Shown here piece by piece: positions 43,171-52,947 of a stretch of DNA of 64,000 nt. The notes beneath the pieces are model-generated. The model ran no database searches and was not told the DNA's origin. It saw nothing but the letters and a program-made list of their open reading frames with translations. This DNA comes from Peribacillus butanolivorans (GTDB taxonomy: Bacteria > Bacillota > Bacilli > Bacillales > DSM-1321): assembly GCF_001273755.1 (NCBI RefSeq), contig NZ_LGYA01000001.1, positions 2,388,214-2,452,213 on the forward strand. The letters run 5' to 3'. A program made the translations under genes and the position numbers. Every line of letters begins with the position of its first letter. The first letter of the stretch is position 1.

Positions 43171-45495
43171 TTAATCAGCTACCACCAGAACATCGAGATG
43201 TCTAGCCTCTCTTAGTAGACGTGCAACAATGGAACCTTGTTTAATTTCTTGCCATCTCGATCTTGCTGAATGTCCTATGATAACTTGTGTCGCTTTTTTA
43301 TCTTGTAAATGTTTAGTTATTTCACCAACCACTAATCGTCTGTCTGCAGTGGAATATAATTCGAAATTACCACCTAATCGATTCGTAAGACTTATGATTT
43401 TATCGAGTATATTCTGCTCATCATTTGACAGAGGTGGTTGATCTTTAACGTACACAACAAACCACTTAGCTTTAAGACGATAGGCAATACGAAATCCTCT
43501 TCTAATTAGGCGCTCAGAATCTGGTCTAAGATTTACACAGACAAAGATTACTTCTTCTTTTCTCCACGGACCTCTTACTCCCTCTTTTCGTTTTAATGAC
43601 TCTAATCTGTCATCCACATCATCTGCTAATTCACGGAGCGTAAGTTCTCTCAATGCTATAAGGTTTCGTGTCTTAAAGAAATTGCTAAGTGACTGTTCTA
43701 CTTTATCTCTAGCATATATATATCCTTCCTGCATCCGTTGTCTGAGTGCCTTTGGGGAGATATCAATTAACTCTAGTTCGTCTGCTAAATGAAGAAAACT
43801 GTCTGGAACAGTTTCTCTTACACACACTCCTGTTATTTGCTTTACACTATCATTTAAACTTTCTACATGTTGAATATTCATTGTAGAAATAACCGAAATT
43901 CCGGCATCCAGAATGGCAATTACATCTTGATAACGTTTTTGGTTGTTACTTCCAGGTACATTCGTATGTGCTAATTCATCTACCAGCACTACTTCAGGAT
44001 TGCGAATAATTATGGCCTTAAGGTCCATTTCCTCCAGTACTACGTTTTTATATGTAATATGTTTTCGAGGTATGATTTCTAAAGTTCCAATTTGCGCTGC
44101 TGTCTCTTTACGCCCGTGTGTTTCCAATAATCCAATCACAACATCAATTTCGTTTTGATTCAATTGATTTGCTTCCCTCAGCATGGTAAATGTTTTTCCT
44201 ACACCGGGTGCAGCCCCAATATAAATTTTTAACGTACCTCTTTTTACCCCTTGTATTTTTTCTTTTATTTCATCAGGAGAAAGTCTTTGATATGGATTTT
44301 TCTTCCTTACTTTTGACTGAATAGCGGGTATTACTCTTTCTCCATGTACTTCTGCACGGTCTGCTACAATAAACACATCAATATTTTTCGTTTTTCTCAA
44401 TATTCTATTGACTATTGAACCGTGAATAATCTCTTCCCATCTTGTCCTTTTAGAATGACCAAGGATTATTCGAGTTACATAATGTTGCATGGCATATTCA
44501 ACTATTTCTTCAGCGATTTCTTCCCCTTTTATTGTCAATTCCTCAAATTTTCCATTTAATTTATTTATGAGTTTTTGCATGGATCTTTTAAACATTTCTT
44601 CTTCTTTAGATAATTTTCTTTGAGTTGGAACAAAGCTAACAATCAATAGCTCCCCACCTAAACGTTTGGCTATTTGATCCCCTCTTCGTATTAAGATGGA
44701 TCCATTCCAATGATATTGTACACATACCAAAATCCGTTCAGAAGCACCTGAAGGTCCCAATAACCCTTCCTCTTCTCGATATTCAGTTAGATCCTCTTCC
44801 ACTTCTCCAGCCAAAAACCGGAGTGACAGTTCCCTAAGTACCGCTAGGTTATCCTTATTGTATAATTGCACAAGTCCTTTGGCTTGTTCGTCTTTTTCTT
44901 CTATTTCCCCTTCCTGGAGACGTTTTAAAATTGCTTCAGGAGTAACATCTAAAAGACGTACTTCATCTGCCTGCGTCAATGTATCTTCGGGTACAGTATC
45001 ATTTACATGAAGTGGCAGTTGTAGTAATTGCTCTGCAACTTTTTTCACTCCTTTCAACTCGTAAATATTTATTGTTGTTATGACACTAATCTCATTGTTT
45101 ATTAACTCCTTAACATCTTCTAATCTAGTTGGGTTTTTAGCAGATGAATGATTTTTATGAGCTAATTGGTCAACTAAAATTACTTCCGGGTTTCGTTTGA
45201 AAATTTCCTTCATATTCAAATCTTGTCTTACATGACCGTTTTGCTCCCATTCGATAGAAGGTATAATTTCTAGGCAGCCTAATTGCTCAAGTGTTTTAGG
45301 ACTACTCGATGTGCAAACTACCCCGACAACTACGTCAATCCCACGTTTTTTTAACTCATTTCCTTCAAGGAGCAAATGATAGGTTTTCCCTGAACCATAT
45401 ACAGCCCCAAGTATGATCTTCAGCCTCCCTTTTTTAATATTAGAGATCGACTGTAGAATTTCATCTGGTGTTTTTCTACGAAATTGATCTGGCAT
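43171..45495 (-). CDS. Tandem-duplicated kinase-less KdpD sensor protein
   Basis: 774 residues made of two KdpD N-terminal units, each a KdpD NTPase-like domain plus a Usp domain. Unit 2 (about 400-774) is canonical: Walker A GAAPGVGKTF (427-436), Walker B VVLVDELAHTNVPGS (502), Usp GHSARSRWQEIKQGSIVARL. Unit 1 (about 8-380) is diverged: Walker A GAVYGSGKTY (30), Walker B VILVDQLAHKN (105) with E replaced by Q. There are no transmembrane helices, GAF, HisKA or ATPase domains, and no KdpE nearby. It follows kdpC by 61 bases on the same strand. It probably senses c-di-AMP or K+ state and acts on the pump directly (inference). Confidence 0.92.
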   Translation of the reverse strand: MPDQFRRKTPDEILQSISNIKKGRLKIILGAVYGSGKTYHLLLEGNELKKRGIDVVVGVVCTSSSPKTLEQLGCLEIIPSIEWEQNGHVRQDLNMKEIFKRNPEVILVDQLAHKNHSSAKNPTRLEDVKELINNEISVITTINIYELKGVKKVAEQLLQLPLHVNDTVPEDTLTQADEVRLLDVTPEAILKRLQEGEIEEKDEQAKGLVQLYNKDNLAVLRELSLRFLAGEVEEDLTEYREEEGLLGPSGASERILVCVQYHWNGSILIRRGDQIAKRLGGELLIVSFVPTQRKLSKEEEMFKRSMQKLINKLNGKFEELTIKGEEIAEEIVEYAMQHYVTRIILGHSKRTRWEEIIHGSIVNRILRKTKNIDVFIVADRAEVHGERVIPAIQSKVRKKNPYQRLSPDEIKEKIQGVKRGTLKIYIGAAPGVGKTFTMLREANQLNQNEIDVVIGLLETHGRKETAAQIGTLEIIPRKHITYKNVVLEEMDLKAIIIRNPEVVLVDELAHTNVPGSNNQKRYQDVIAILDAGISVISTMNIQHVESLNDSVKQITGVCVRETVPDSFLHLADELELIDISPKALRQRMQEGYIYARDKVEQSLSNFFKTRNLIALRELTLRELADDVDDRLESLKRKEGVRGPWRKEEVIFVCVNLRPDSERLIRRGFRIAYRLKAKWFVVYVKDQPPLSNDEQNILDKIISLTNRLGGNFELYSTADRRLVVGEITKHLQDKKATQVIIGHSARSRWQEIKQGSIVARLLREARHLDVLVVAD

Positions 45496-45526
45496 ATTAC
45501 TACCTCCAGTTTCATTCTAAGGTAAA

Positions 45527-45548
45527 AGGAGAGTGGAAAAACTCTCCT
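45527..45548 (-). promoter_or_regulatory. Intercistronic hairpin between kdpC and kdpD
   Basis: AGGAGAGT (45527-45534) pairs perfectly with ACTCTCCT (45541-45548), loop 6. Leftwards the stem is followed by TTTTACC, so it could be a weak terminator or an mRNA stabiliser lowering kdpD output relative to kdpABC. Confidence 0.55.
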
Positions 45549-45556
45549 AATCAAAA

Positions 45557-46114
45557 TTATTCTAGTTCGTCCAATGCTATATTTAACTTCAAAACATTAA
45601 TTCGAGGTTCACCAAAAAGTCCAAATGAACGACTTTCCGTGTATTCGTCAACAAGATTATATAAACTTTTTTCAGATAATCCTCTCTCATTTGCAATACG
45701 GGGAACCTGAACAATCGCTCCTTGAGGAGAAACATTTGGATCAAGTCCTGAAGCCGAATTTGTCATTAAGTCAGAAGGTACATCTGCTTTATCTACTGTA
45801 GGGTTTTCATTTGAAAATTCTTCAATATCATTTAATGTCCGTTCAATCATTTCCTTATTTGATGGAGAATAGTTTGGCGTACCTGAGCCAGCTGCGTCGT
45901 AATTAATGGAAGAAATACGACCGTGGAAGTATCCCGGATCTTTAAAAGATTGGCCAATCATTTCGGAGCCTATAATTTCACCCGATTCATTTTTAATTAA
46001 GCTACCCTCTGCTTTTACAGGCAATATCACCTGAGCTAGCATTGTCATCAGTAACGGATACGCAATTCCACAAATAAATAGTAGTACGAAAACTGTACGT
46101 ATATTCTTTAACAT
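45557..46114 (-). CDS. kdpC: K+-transporting ATPase subunit C
   Basis: 185 residues: one N-terminal membrane helix (about 6-28) and the extracellular KdpC domain with GSEMIGQSFKDPGYFHGRIS, GSGTPNYSPSNKEM, DLMTNSASGLDPNVSPQGA and VDEYTESRSFGLFGEPRINV. KdpC stabilises the KdpA-KdpB complex. ATG 46114 lies 24 bases after the kdpB stop. Full length. Confidence 0.97.
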   Translation of the reverse strand: MLKNIRTVFVLLFICGIAYPLLMTMLAQVILPVKAEGSLIKNESGEIIGSEMIGQSFKDPGYFHGRISSINYDAAGSGTPNYSPSNKEMIERTLNDIEEFSNENPTVDKADVPSDLMTNSASGLDPNVSPQGAIVQVPRIANERGLSEKSLYNLVDEYTESRSFGLFGEPRINVLKLNIALDELE

Positions 46115-46138
46115 GAATTCTCACCCTTATTTTTAATT

Positions 46139-48178
46139 TTAAGCTACTCTAAACATCACAAGAATTAAATCAATACATTTAATTCCGATAAATGGAACTA
46201 ACACGCCTCCTAATCCATATAGAGACAAATTCTTTGTTAACAATCTTGTGGCGCTCATAGGAACATATTTAACACCCTTCATTGCTAATGGTATTAGCAA
46301 TGGAATGATAATGGCGTTAAATATCAAAGCTGATAATATAGCACTTTGAGGTGTTGCTAATCCCATAATATTTAGAGCTTTCATTTGAGGAATAGCCAAC
46401 ATGAACATAGCAGGGATTATCGCAAAATATTTAGCCACATCATTCGCAATGCTAAAGGTTGTTAAAGCACCTCGGGTCATAAGCAATTGTTTTCCAATGG
46501 CTACTACTTCAATGATTTTTGTAGGATCTGAATCCAAATCCACCATATTAGCAGCTTCCTTCGCTGCATTTGTCCCTGTATTCATAGCCAATCCTACATC
46601 AGCCTGTGCCAACGCAGGCGCATCGTTTGTGCCATCTCCGGTCATTGCTACAAGTTTACCTTCCGCTTGTTCCCTCTTAATAACAGAAATTTTATCTTCA
46701 GGCTTTGCCTCGGCAATAAAATCATCTACTCCGGCTTCTTTAGCAATAGTCGCAGCAGTTAAAGGGTTATCACCAGTACACATCACGCTTTTAATGCCCA
46801 TTTTTCGTAATTCATCAAAACGTTCCTTCATACCTGGTTTTACTGTATCTTTCAAGTAAATAACACCTAGTACACGATTTCCTTCTATAACAACCAGTGG
46901 CGTTCCGCCTTGCATGGCCACTTTATCACTAATGTCTTTTAAATCACTTGGGACTCTTCCCCCCTGATACAGGATGTACTCGATTATTGCATCCACTGCA
47001 CCTTTTCTGACCTTTTTCCCATCAGAAAAGTCTGTTCCGCTCATCCTGGTTTCAGCAGTAAACTCTATCCCTTCTGTACCATATTTATCTAATTCTTTTT
47101 CAGACAAGTCGGATTTTTTTGCAAATTCTATGACAGAACGGCCTTCTGGAGTTTCATCATGTAAAGATGAATATACCGCAAATTTGTTAAGCTCTTCTTG
47201 ACTTATACCATTAACCGGTAAAAGGGCAGCAGCCATGCGGTTACCATGTGTGATGGTTCCCGTTTTATCAAGGATGATCGTGTTAATATCACCAGCTGCT
47301 TCTACCGATTTTCCAGACTTCGCAATTACATTATATTGTGTTACTCTGTCCATTCCTGCTATTCCAATAGCAGAGAGTAGACCTCCGATTGTTGTAGGAA
47401 TCAAGCATACCAGTAATGCTATTAAGGTAGCGATTGGCAATGTCACTTTGATATATGAAGCAATAGGTACTAGCGAAGTACATACAAGCAAAAAGATAAG
47501 TGTCAAACTAACAAGCAGAGTACTTAGGGCAATTTCATTTGGTGTTTTTTGTCTTTTAGCTCCTTCTACCAAGTTAATCATACGATCAAGGAAAGATTCC
47601 CCAGGATCAGTACTTACTTTGACTTTGATATAGTCACTAATAACTTTTGTTCCACCTGTTACCGAACTAAAATCCCCACCAGACTCTTTTATTACAGCAG
47701 CTGATTCACCAGTAATTGCTGATTCGTCTACAGCAGCCACTCCTTCGATTACATCACCATCCGTTGGAATTAAATCATTGGCTTTCACTAAAACTGTATC
47801 GCCCTTGCGTAGTTCTGTGGCATCGACTATTTTTATGCTGCCATCTTTCAGGATTAACCTTGCTTTAGTATCCTGCTTTGTCTTTTTAAGACTATTAGCT
47901 TGTGCTTTTCCGCGTCCTTCTGCCAGAGCTTCAGCAAAATTAGCAAAAATAATGGTCATAAATAAAATGATGGTCACTGCAATGTTATATCCTCTTTCTG
48001 ATATTCCACCAAAAAGTGCAGGGAATATTGAAAGGAGAAGGGTAATAACAAACCCTATTTCAACTACAAACATAACTGGATTACGAGCCATTACTTTTGG
48101 ATTTAATTTTTTGAACGCATCTTTAATCGCCTCTAAAACAATTTTCTTACTTACGTTTGCTTTACGCTTTGTACTCAT
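46139..48178 (-). CDS. kdpB: K+-transporting P-type ATPase subunit B
   Basis: 679 residues, complete. Actuator motif TGES (156-159), phosphorylated D304 in [11 protein letters not shown], nucleotide-binding and hinge motifs GDNPLTAA and [18 protein letters not shown]. KdpB hydrolyses ATP to drive K+ uptake through KdpA. ATG 48178 follows AAAAGGAGTATTCC, 22 bases after kdpA. Confidence 0.98.
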   Translation of the reverse strand: MSTKRKANVSKKIVLEAIKDAFKKLNPKVMARNPVMFVVEIGFVITLLLSIFPALFGGISERGYNIAVTIILFMTIIFANFAEALAEGRGKAQANSLKKTKQDTKARLILKDGSIKIVDATELRKGDTVLVKANDLIPTDGDVIEGVAAVDESAITGESAAVIKESGGDFSSVTGGTKVISDYIKVKVSTDPGESFLDRMINLVEGAKRQKTPNEIALSTLLVSLTLIFLLVCTSLVPIASYIKVTLPIATLIALLVCLIPTTIGGLLSAIGIAGMDRVTQYNVIAKSGKSVEAAGDINTIILDKTGTITHGNRMAAALLPVNGISQEELNKFAVYSSLHDETPEGRSVIEFAKKSDLSEKELDKYGTEGIEFTAETRMSGTDFSDGKKVRKGAVDAIIEYILYQGGRVPSDLKDISDKVAMQGGTPLVVIEGNRVLGVIYLKDTVKPGMKERFDELRKMGIKSVMCTGDNPLTAATIAKEAGVDDFIAEAKPEDKISVIKREQAEGKLVAMTGDGTNDAPALAQADVGLAMNTGTNAAKEAANMVDLDSDPTKIIEVVAIGKQLLMTRGALTTFSIANDVAKYFAIIPAMFMLAIPQMKALNIMGLATPQSAILSALIFNAIIIPLLIPLAMKGVKYVPMSATRLLTKNLSLYGLGGVLVPFIGIKCIDLILVMFRVA

Positions 48179-48200
48179 TTGGAATACTCCTTTTCAACAT

Positions 48201-49874
48201 TTATCTAATCGTTAGCCACTCAGCGACTGGCCCAAGTGCAATTACTGGGAAGAAAGTCAATGCTCCAATAATTAAAACAGTAGCTAAAAGAATAACAAGG
48301 AACGTACTATTATCTGTTTTAAATGTTCCGTTTGTTTCTGGAACACGTTTCTTAGCGAGTAATGATCCAGCGACAGCAATCATTGCAATCATTGAGAAGT
48401 AACGGCCAAACAACATGACTAAACCAGTCGAAATATTCCAAAATGGTGTATTGTCACCTAAACCTTCAAAACCAGAACCATTATTGGCTGCAGAAGAAGT
48501 AAACTCATAGACTACTTGAGAAATACCATGAAAACCAGGGTTTGAAATAGCCGATGAACCCAACTGTGTTGCTAAAGCTATAGCAGAGGGTACTAAGATG
48601 ATTAATGGATGCAGAAGAATCGCTATTGCTATTAATTTCATCTCCTTTCCTTCAATTTTCTTACCTAAAAACTCAGGTGTACGGCCAACCATAAGTCCGG
48701 CAAGAAATACAGCCATTACTGAATACATAAGGATATTTACCGTCCCTACTCCATCACCGCCAAACACACAGTTCAACATCATCATTGCCAGTGGTGCCAT
48801 GCCTCCGAGTGGAGTAAGGGTATCATGCATATTATTAACAGAGCCTGTAGTAGCAGCTGTTGTCACACTTGTAAATAATGCACTCTGAGCAATACCAAAA
48901 CGAACCTCTTTTCCTTCCATACTCCCATTCTCTTGTGAAAGACCTATTTTCTCTAATGCTGGATTACCATTTTTTTCATTGATAAAAGTAATACTTAAGA
49001 AGACAAGCAACATTAATCCCATCGCTGAAAAAAGGATCCAGCCTTGTTTCTTATTTCTCGCCATATATCCAAAAGTCAATGGAAGAGCGGCAGGTATAAG
49101 AAACATAGATAATATTTCCAAGACATTTGTAAAACCGTTAGGATTTTCAAATGGATGGGCTGAGTTGACCCCAAAGAATCCTCCTCCATTTGTACCAATG
49201 TGCTTGATAGACTCTAATGCAGCTACAGGACCTCTTGCAATATTTTGCGTGGCTCCTTCTAATGTGTTAGCAATTGCTGTAGGATTAAGTGTTTGCGGCA
49301 CCCCCTGTGACACTAGAACTAAACCAATCAAAATAGATAATGGAAGTAGCACCCGAGTAATCGAACGGATTAAATCCACATAAAAGTTTCCTATACTCCG
49401 CTGATTCGTTAACCCTCTAAAAAATGCCATACATAATGAAAGACCAGTAGCGGGTGTCGTAAACATCAAGAATATAATTACTGCCATTTGAGATAAATAA
49501 GAAAGACCCGATTCTCCACTATAGTGCTGTAAATTGGTATTTGTAAGAAAACTTGCAGCAGTATTAAATGCCAATAATGGCTCCATGCTGTCTATCTTAC
49601 TAGGGTTACCTGGTAAAACACCTTGAAAGCGAATGATAATGTACGAGATAATAAACATTACTAAGTTACTCAATAGCAGTGCCTTGGCATACTGCTGCCA
49701 TCTCATATCATTTGTATCAATGCCAGATAGTTTGAAAATAACTCGTTCTATTTTTCCAAACATGCTATCTTGTTTTGTTATTTCAAGAGAATAAACATTC
49801 GTTAAATATTTGGCCATTGGTATGGCTAATATAACGACAAGTGCCAATACCACGCCGATTTGTAATAAATCCAT
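48201..49874 (-). CDS. kdpA: K+-transporting ATPase subunit A (channel-like)
   Basis: 557 residues, 10 or so membrane helices. The selectivity-filter regions are evident: TNTNLQHYSGESGLSYLSQM, IKHIGTNGGGFFGVNSAHPF, TTAATTGSVNNMHDTLTPLG and SSAANNGSGFEGLGDNTPFW. It forms the K+ pathway in the Kdp complex. ATG 49874 follows GGAGGAAAAGTAA, 24 bases after kdpF. Confidence 0.98.
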   Translation of the reverse strand: MDLLQIGVVLALVVILAIPMAKYLTNVYSLEITKQDSMFGKIERVIFKLSGIDTNDMRWQQYAKALLLSNLVMFIISYIIIRFQGVLPGNPSKIDSMEPLLAFNTAASFLTNTNLQHYSGESGLSYLSQMAVIIFLMFTTPATGLSLCMAFFRGLTNQRSIGNFYVDLIRSITRVLLPLSILIGLVLVSQGVPQTLNPTAIANTLEGATQNIARGPVAALESIKHIGTNGGGFFGVNSAHPFENPNGFTNVLEILSMFLIPAALPLTFGYMARNKKQGWILFSAMGLMLLVFLSITFINEKNGNPALEKIGLSQENGSMEGKEVRFGIAQSALFTSVTTAATTGSVNNMHDTLTPLGGMAPLAMMMLNCVFGGDGVGTVNILMYSVMAVFLAGLMVGRTPEFLGKKIEGKEMKLIAIAILLHPLIILVPSAIALATQLGSSAISNPGFHGISQVVYEFTSSAANNGSGFEGLGDNTPFWNISTGLVMLFGRYFSMIAMIAVAGSLLAKKRVPETNGTFKTDNSTFLVILLATVLIIGALTFFPVIALGPVAEWLTIR

Positions 49875-49898
49875 TTACTTTTCCTCCGTTAGTAACTA

Positions 49899-49973
49899 TT
49901 AATATTTTTCTGGATAAATTAGAGCATGAATTAAATACAATGTAATCGCTCCGACGATAAGAAATAAAAACAT
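49899..49973 (-). CDS. kdpF: Kdp complex small subunit F
   Basis: 24 residues, one helix: MFLFLIVGAITLYLIHALIY, PEKY. The YLIxALIxPEKY ending is the KdpF signature. It stabilises the KdpABC complex in membranes. ATG 49973 follows GGGAGAG, 3 bases after the stop of the preceding 32-residue gene. Confidence 0.9.
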   Translation of the reverse strand: MFLFLIVGAITLYLIHALIYPEKY

Positions 49974-49976
49974 TAT

Positions 49977-50075
49977 CTACTCTCCCTCTTTTTCTATAAC
50001 TTTGTTACAAAAAAGAATAAATCCTAAAAAGAGAAAAAAAGTTATAGCTATAAGTAATATCGATACAAAATCCAT
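49977..50075 (-). CDS. 32-residue single-helix membrane peptide, first gene of the kdp operon
   Basis: MDFVSILLIAITFFLFLGFI, LFCNKVIEKEGE, stop. ATG 50075 is preceded by AAGGGAGAA, and the stop is 3 bases before kdpF, so it is translated with the operon. One hydrophobic helix (3-23) followed by a CNK/CDK-type charged tail resembles small unnamed peptides I recall next to kdpF in other bacteria. It is not KdpF itself. A role as an extra Kdp subunit or regulator is inference. Confidence 0.7.
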   Translation of the reverse strand: MDFVSILLIAITFFLFLGFILFCNKVIEKEGE

Positions 50076-50780
50076 GTGAATTTCTCCCTTCTCATTCCAA
50101 ACAATCATTAAGAATAAATTTCTTTTTTTCACCGCTTAATAATTACTGGCAATTAAACTAGAGAACATTGTTTGTTAAAATCCGATAACACAATCAGCTC
50201 CCATTCTTTTACACATGCTAATATATTGGTTATGACAAGTGACTACTATTAGTCTGTAAGGTTTGAACTCTGAAAAAATTCTAACAATGTTAATTCCATC
50301 AATAAGAGAATTAGGAAAGAGATACAGTTATAAAAAGCTCGTGCATTCGGGAAAATTGATAGTGATCTTAAACCACTTTTTGTCATAGTAAAATATTTAC
50401 AGATTATTTGTGTGCATATGGCTAGCCAAGATGCTATTCTTTACTAAATTTGAATAATTTCTAATCAGTACTTTTCCCATACAATCGCTCCACTTACTTT
50501 TTTTGTTTTCCACGCTTAATTTTTTCTTGGTTAGATAATCCTGACTACTAAAACATAAAAAAATAGACCAATGCTTACTCTCTCTCCAGTATGCAGCCAT
50601 GCAAATTCTATTCAGATTCCAGCAGCGTAAAAAACATTCACGCAGCGGAAAAAAGAATGACTTGCACAAGCAAACATATTGTTGGAGAAAAAGTACTCAT
50701 TGGTCTACTTAACGCCTAGCAAGCTATACAGCTCTCTCTGCGATCAGTCTTCCAAGAAACCTTTTCATTTATAGGCATAA
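50076..50780 (-). other. Long leader between riboswitch and kdp genes
   Basis: About 700 bases with no gene having a usable start and ribosome binding site. If kdp is read from the riboswitch promoter, this is untranslated leader. A leftward open frame of 90 codons (50397-50669) has no ribosome binding site and an odd composition, and is not called. Confidence 0.5.
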
Positions 50781-50816
50781 TAAAAAGACCTACTGAAATG
50801 ACAGGTTGCTTTTTTG
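50781..50816. terminator. Second terminator in the kdp leader
   Basis: AAAAAGACCTACTG and CAGGTTGCTTTTTT form an imperfect stem with A and T flanks, so it can act in either direction. Leftwards it is followed by CTTTTTATTA. It lies between the riboswitch terminator and kdp. Confidence 0.65.
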
Positions 50817-50829
50817 CTTTAATCACAAC

Positions 50830-50870
50830 AAAAAAAGCCTCCTGAATTAAGGTGGTCTAATGACCTCCTT
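50830..50870 (-). terminator. Riboswitch expression platform (terminator/antiterminator)
   Basis: Leftwards, CCACCT (from 50854) can pair with AGGAGG just before TTTTTTT (50836-50830), forming a terminator. The same CCACCTT can instead pair with the upstream AAGGAGGTC (50870-50862). The two pairings exclude each other, as expected for a transcription-terminating riboswitch. Confidence 0.7.
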
Positions 50871-50876
50871 CGCTTT

Positions 50877-50993
50877 AGCCGACGAAGTTAGCTGACGGGT
50901 AGGATGGCGAAAGAGTGTCTCATCCCTTCTGCAAATGCAGAATTAACCCCAATAATAGTGGGTCCTCCGTTCTCAATTACTTGAGATTTGGCC
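50877..50993 (-). ncRNA. c-di-AMP riboswitch (ydaO/yuaA class)
   Basis: Leftwards the sequence follows the ydaO consensus: GGCCAAATCTC...ACGGAGGACCCAC, TTGGGGTTAATTCTGC, AGAAGGGATGAGACACTCTT, CCATCCTACCCGTCAGCTAA and CTTCGTCGGCT. The outer GGCC (50993-50990) pairs with GGCT (50880-50877) as P1. The class binds c-di-AMP and usually switches genes off at high K+; such a riboswitch is known to control kdpFABC in B. thuringiensis. Here it points at the kdp genes. Confidence 0.88.
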
Positions 50994-51020
50994 GATATCA
51001 AATTGTTATTTATGAGGATT

Positions 51021-51050
51021 ATTCTACGCTCACCATTAAAGGTTTGTAAA
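51021..51050 (-). promoter_or_regulatory. Sigma-A-type promoter of the riboswitch transcript
   Basis: Leftwards: TTTACA (51050-51045), 18-base spacer, TAGAAT (51026-51021). Transcription would begin about 51014, some 20 bases before the aptamer. The palindrome AGGTTT-GT-AAACCT (51040-51053) overlaps the -35 box and could be an operator. Confidence 0.6.
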
Positions 51051-51248
51051 CCTCATTAAATCTCGAAAAAACTTCATATTCGTTCATATAAGTCCATTTC
51101 AATCAAATTTATCCATAAAAACCTTTATTTACTCTAAAATCCTATATATTACGGATTTTTCTAAAGTTTTACAAACTCATATTGACAAGAACTTAGATGG
51201 GGCATTATGATAAACCCCATAAAATTCCTGAGATAAAATGGAGGCAAT

Positions 51249-51623
51249 ATGTTAAATTCTAAAAAGAAACTTGAGGCTGAAATAAGTGAAGCATTTATTA
51301 AATTCCAGCGTGATCTTATTGGCAGAGGACCACAGGAAGCCAAAACATATATAATCAATGACATGTTAATTACTCGTTTTAAAGGTGTCCTGACAGTGGA
51401 AGAAAAGCACCTTGTCAGTCACAATTCCGGCAAAAAACTTGTAAAAAAAATGCGTTCGCTTCTTCGTGAAATGTACACCAAGGATTACGAAAAAATAGTT
51501 GAAGATCATACTGGATGCAAGGTTCTTTCCTCCCATAGTGATATTAGCACTAAAACAGGTGAAAGAATCGAAGTTTTTATTATGGATAAGGATTTAGAGA
51601 GGTACTTAGAAACTATCAAATAG
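51249..51623 (+). CDS. DUF2294 domain protein
   Basis: 124 residues: KLEAEISEAFIKFQRDLIGR, GPQEAKTYIINDMLITRFKG, VLTVEEKHLVSHNSGKKLV, REMYTKDYEKIVEDHTGCKV. The GRGPxxxxxYIxxDMLIxRxxGxLTxxE pattern defines DUF2294, common in Bacillus; some members occur beside Na+ pumps. Function unknown. ATG 51249 follows TGGAGGCAAT. It is divergent from the riboswitch-kdp transcript and has its own terminator. Confidence 0.88.
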   Translation: MLNSKKKLEAEISEAFIKFQRDLIGRGPQEAKTYIINDMLITRFKGVLTVEEKHLVSHNSGKKLVKKMRSLLREMYTKDYEKIVEDHTGCKVLSSHSDISTKTGERIEVFIMDKDLERYLETIK

Positions 51624-51854
51624 GTAATAGTACTTGATTTGAAATTATGAAGATAAAAAGTATTGAAGTTTTTGAACGAACTTGTTTAGTATTAATACAA
51701 AATATATCCTTAAAGGCTCAAGATACGATTAGAATAAATCACTATATTAAGATTATTTTTATTTGAGAATTTGTCGGATGTTTATCCTATTCATCAATAA
51801 CATCCTGTAACCGATATGGTCGAAAGCTGGATTATTTTATTGATCTTTTTTGAT

Positions 51855-51910
51855 AAAAAACATCAGTAAGATGACTATGATTATTGTCATCTTAACCGAT
51901 GTTTTTTCGT
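51855..51910 (+). terminator. Strong terminator downstream of the DUF2294 gene
   Basis: AAAAAACATC(A)GTAAGATGAC at 51855 pairs with GTCATCTTAAC(C)GATGTTTTTT ending at 51907, a stem of about 20 bp with one bulge pair. Confidence 0.85.
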
Positions 51911-52947
51911 TTTCGTTAAATCTAAGACCGTAATTTGTACTTATTATGTTTCTGCATTTTAAATTCCAGCAATTTAATACTTTTTATAGGTGTAAGGATT
52001 GTCAGAATCTTCAATTGAATTACAATCTTGGGCTATGAGATACGAAATAGTTGCTTTGAATGGCTGGTAATAAATTGAGGATAATTTCCCACCTGAATCA
52101 GCGATACCGTATTACAGAAAGCAGTTTAGCACTCACTGCTTCTCCTTAAAATGTACTACCATCAACCTCAATGTCCATAAAGTTACCTGGGAAATTATAT
52201 AGGGTATTTAATCCTTATAGGTAGTTTTTATCATTTAAAACAATACTCTTTTTTTGTGGAGAGTGCCTTAAATTCTTCCTCCCTTAACTCTTTATAATCT
52301 TCATCTCCGTAATAACTACTGTTTTAGGTTGTCTTCGGCACCACTTTCCCAACCATTTCTTCACTAACAAACATCTTTATTTTTCCAGCCACAAAAACAT
52401 CGATTAACACAAACGGAAATGCTTATATTAAGATACTGATAAATATTGTATTCAATTGTAAAATGGTTGACATAGCAAGTATCCTCACCTTAACTTTGTT
52501 TATAAATTGAGGAATGTATTATTACGATATTATAAGTCTTATGACATTGACTATAAAACTTAACAACATCAAATTACTATATCATTGTGAAAGCAGGTAT
52601 ATTTATTGCTGAGTAAGCCATTAATAAGCCACGTACTTCCATCATTTCAACTTCATTACGAGAGCTCAATTCGTACCGCGTGGGCGTGGGTATCATCTCA
52701 CGGTTAGCAATCCATGTTTAGGTGATAATGTTACTATAAACAATTTTGGTTTTCCATACAGATCCAACACATTTTGAACAGTAGTAGTATCATTATGTCC
52801 AAGATTTAGAGAATACTTGCATTTGTCCTGAATTTTTTGCATCAGAACTCATTAGAGTATATAATTACATCATATACAAAATATGTAAAAAATAAGAGTT
52901 ATACCTGTGTTATGTTTACCATTTTAATATTTCAGGAGGAAATGGGT
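51911..52947. other. Long spacer with eroded coding traces
   Basis: About 1 kb without a usable gene. Leftwards, 52300-52400 reads VLIDVFVAGKIKMFVSEEMV, GKVVPKTT, stop, and 52130-52200 reads NFMDIEVDGSTF, stop, so a former gene may have lain here, but no family is recognisable. The 52540-52830 part is AT-rich and holds the promoter of the next gene. Confidence 0.35.

Noticed and set aside
43171..45495. Full KdpD histidine kinase
   Set aside because: The length is similar to true KdpD (about 900), but motif reading shows two input modules and no HisKA or ATPase domain.
50397..50669. Leftward open frame of 90 codons in the kdp leader
   Set aside because: No start signal, cysteine/phenylalanine-rich nonsense composition; more likely untranslated leader.
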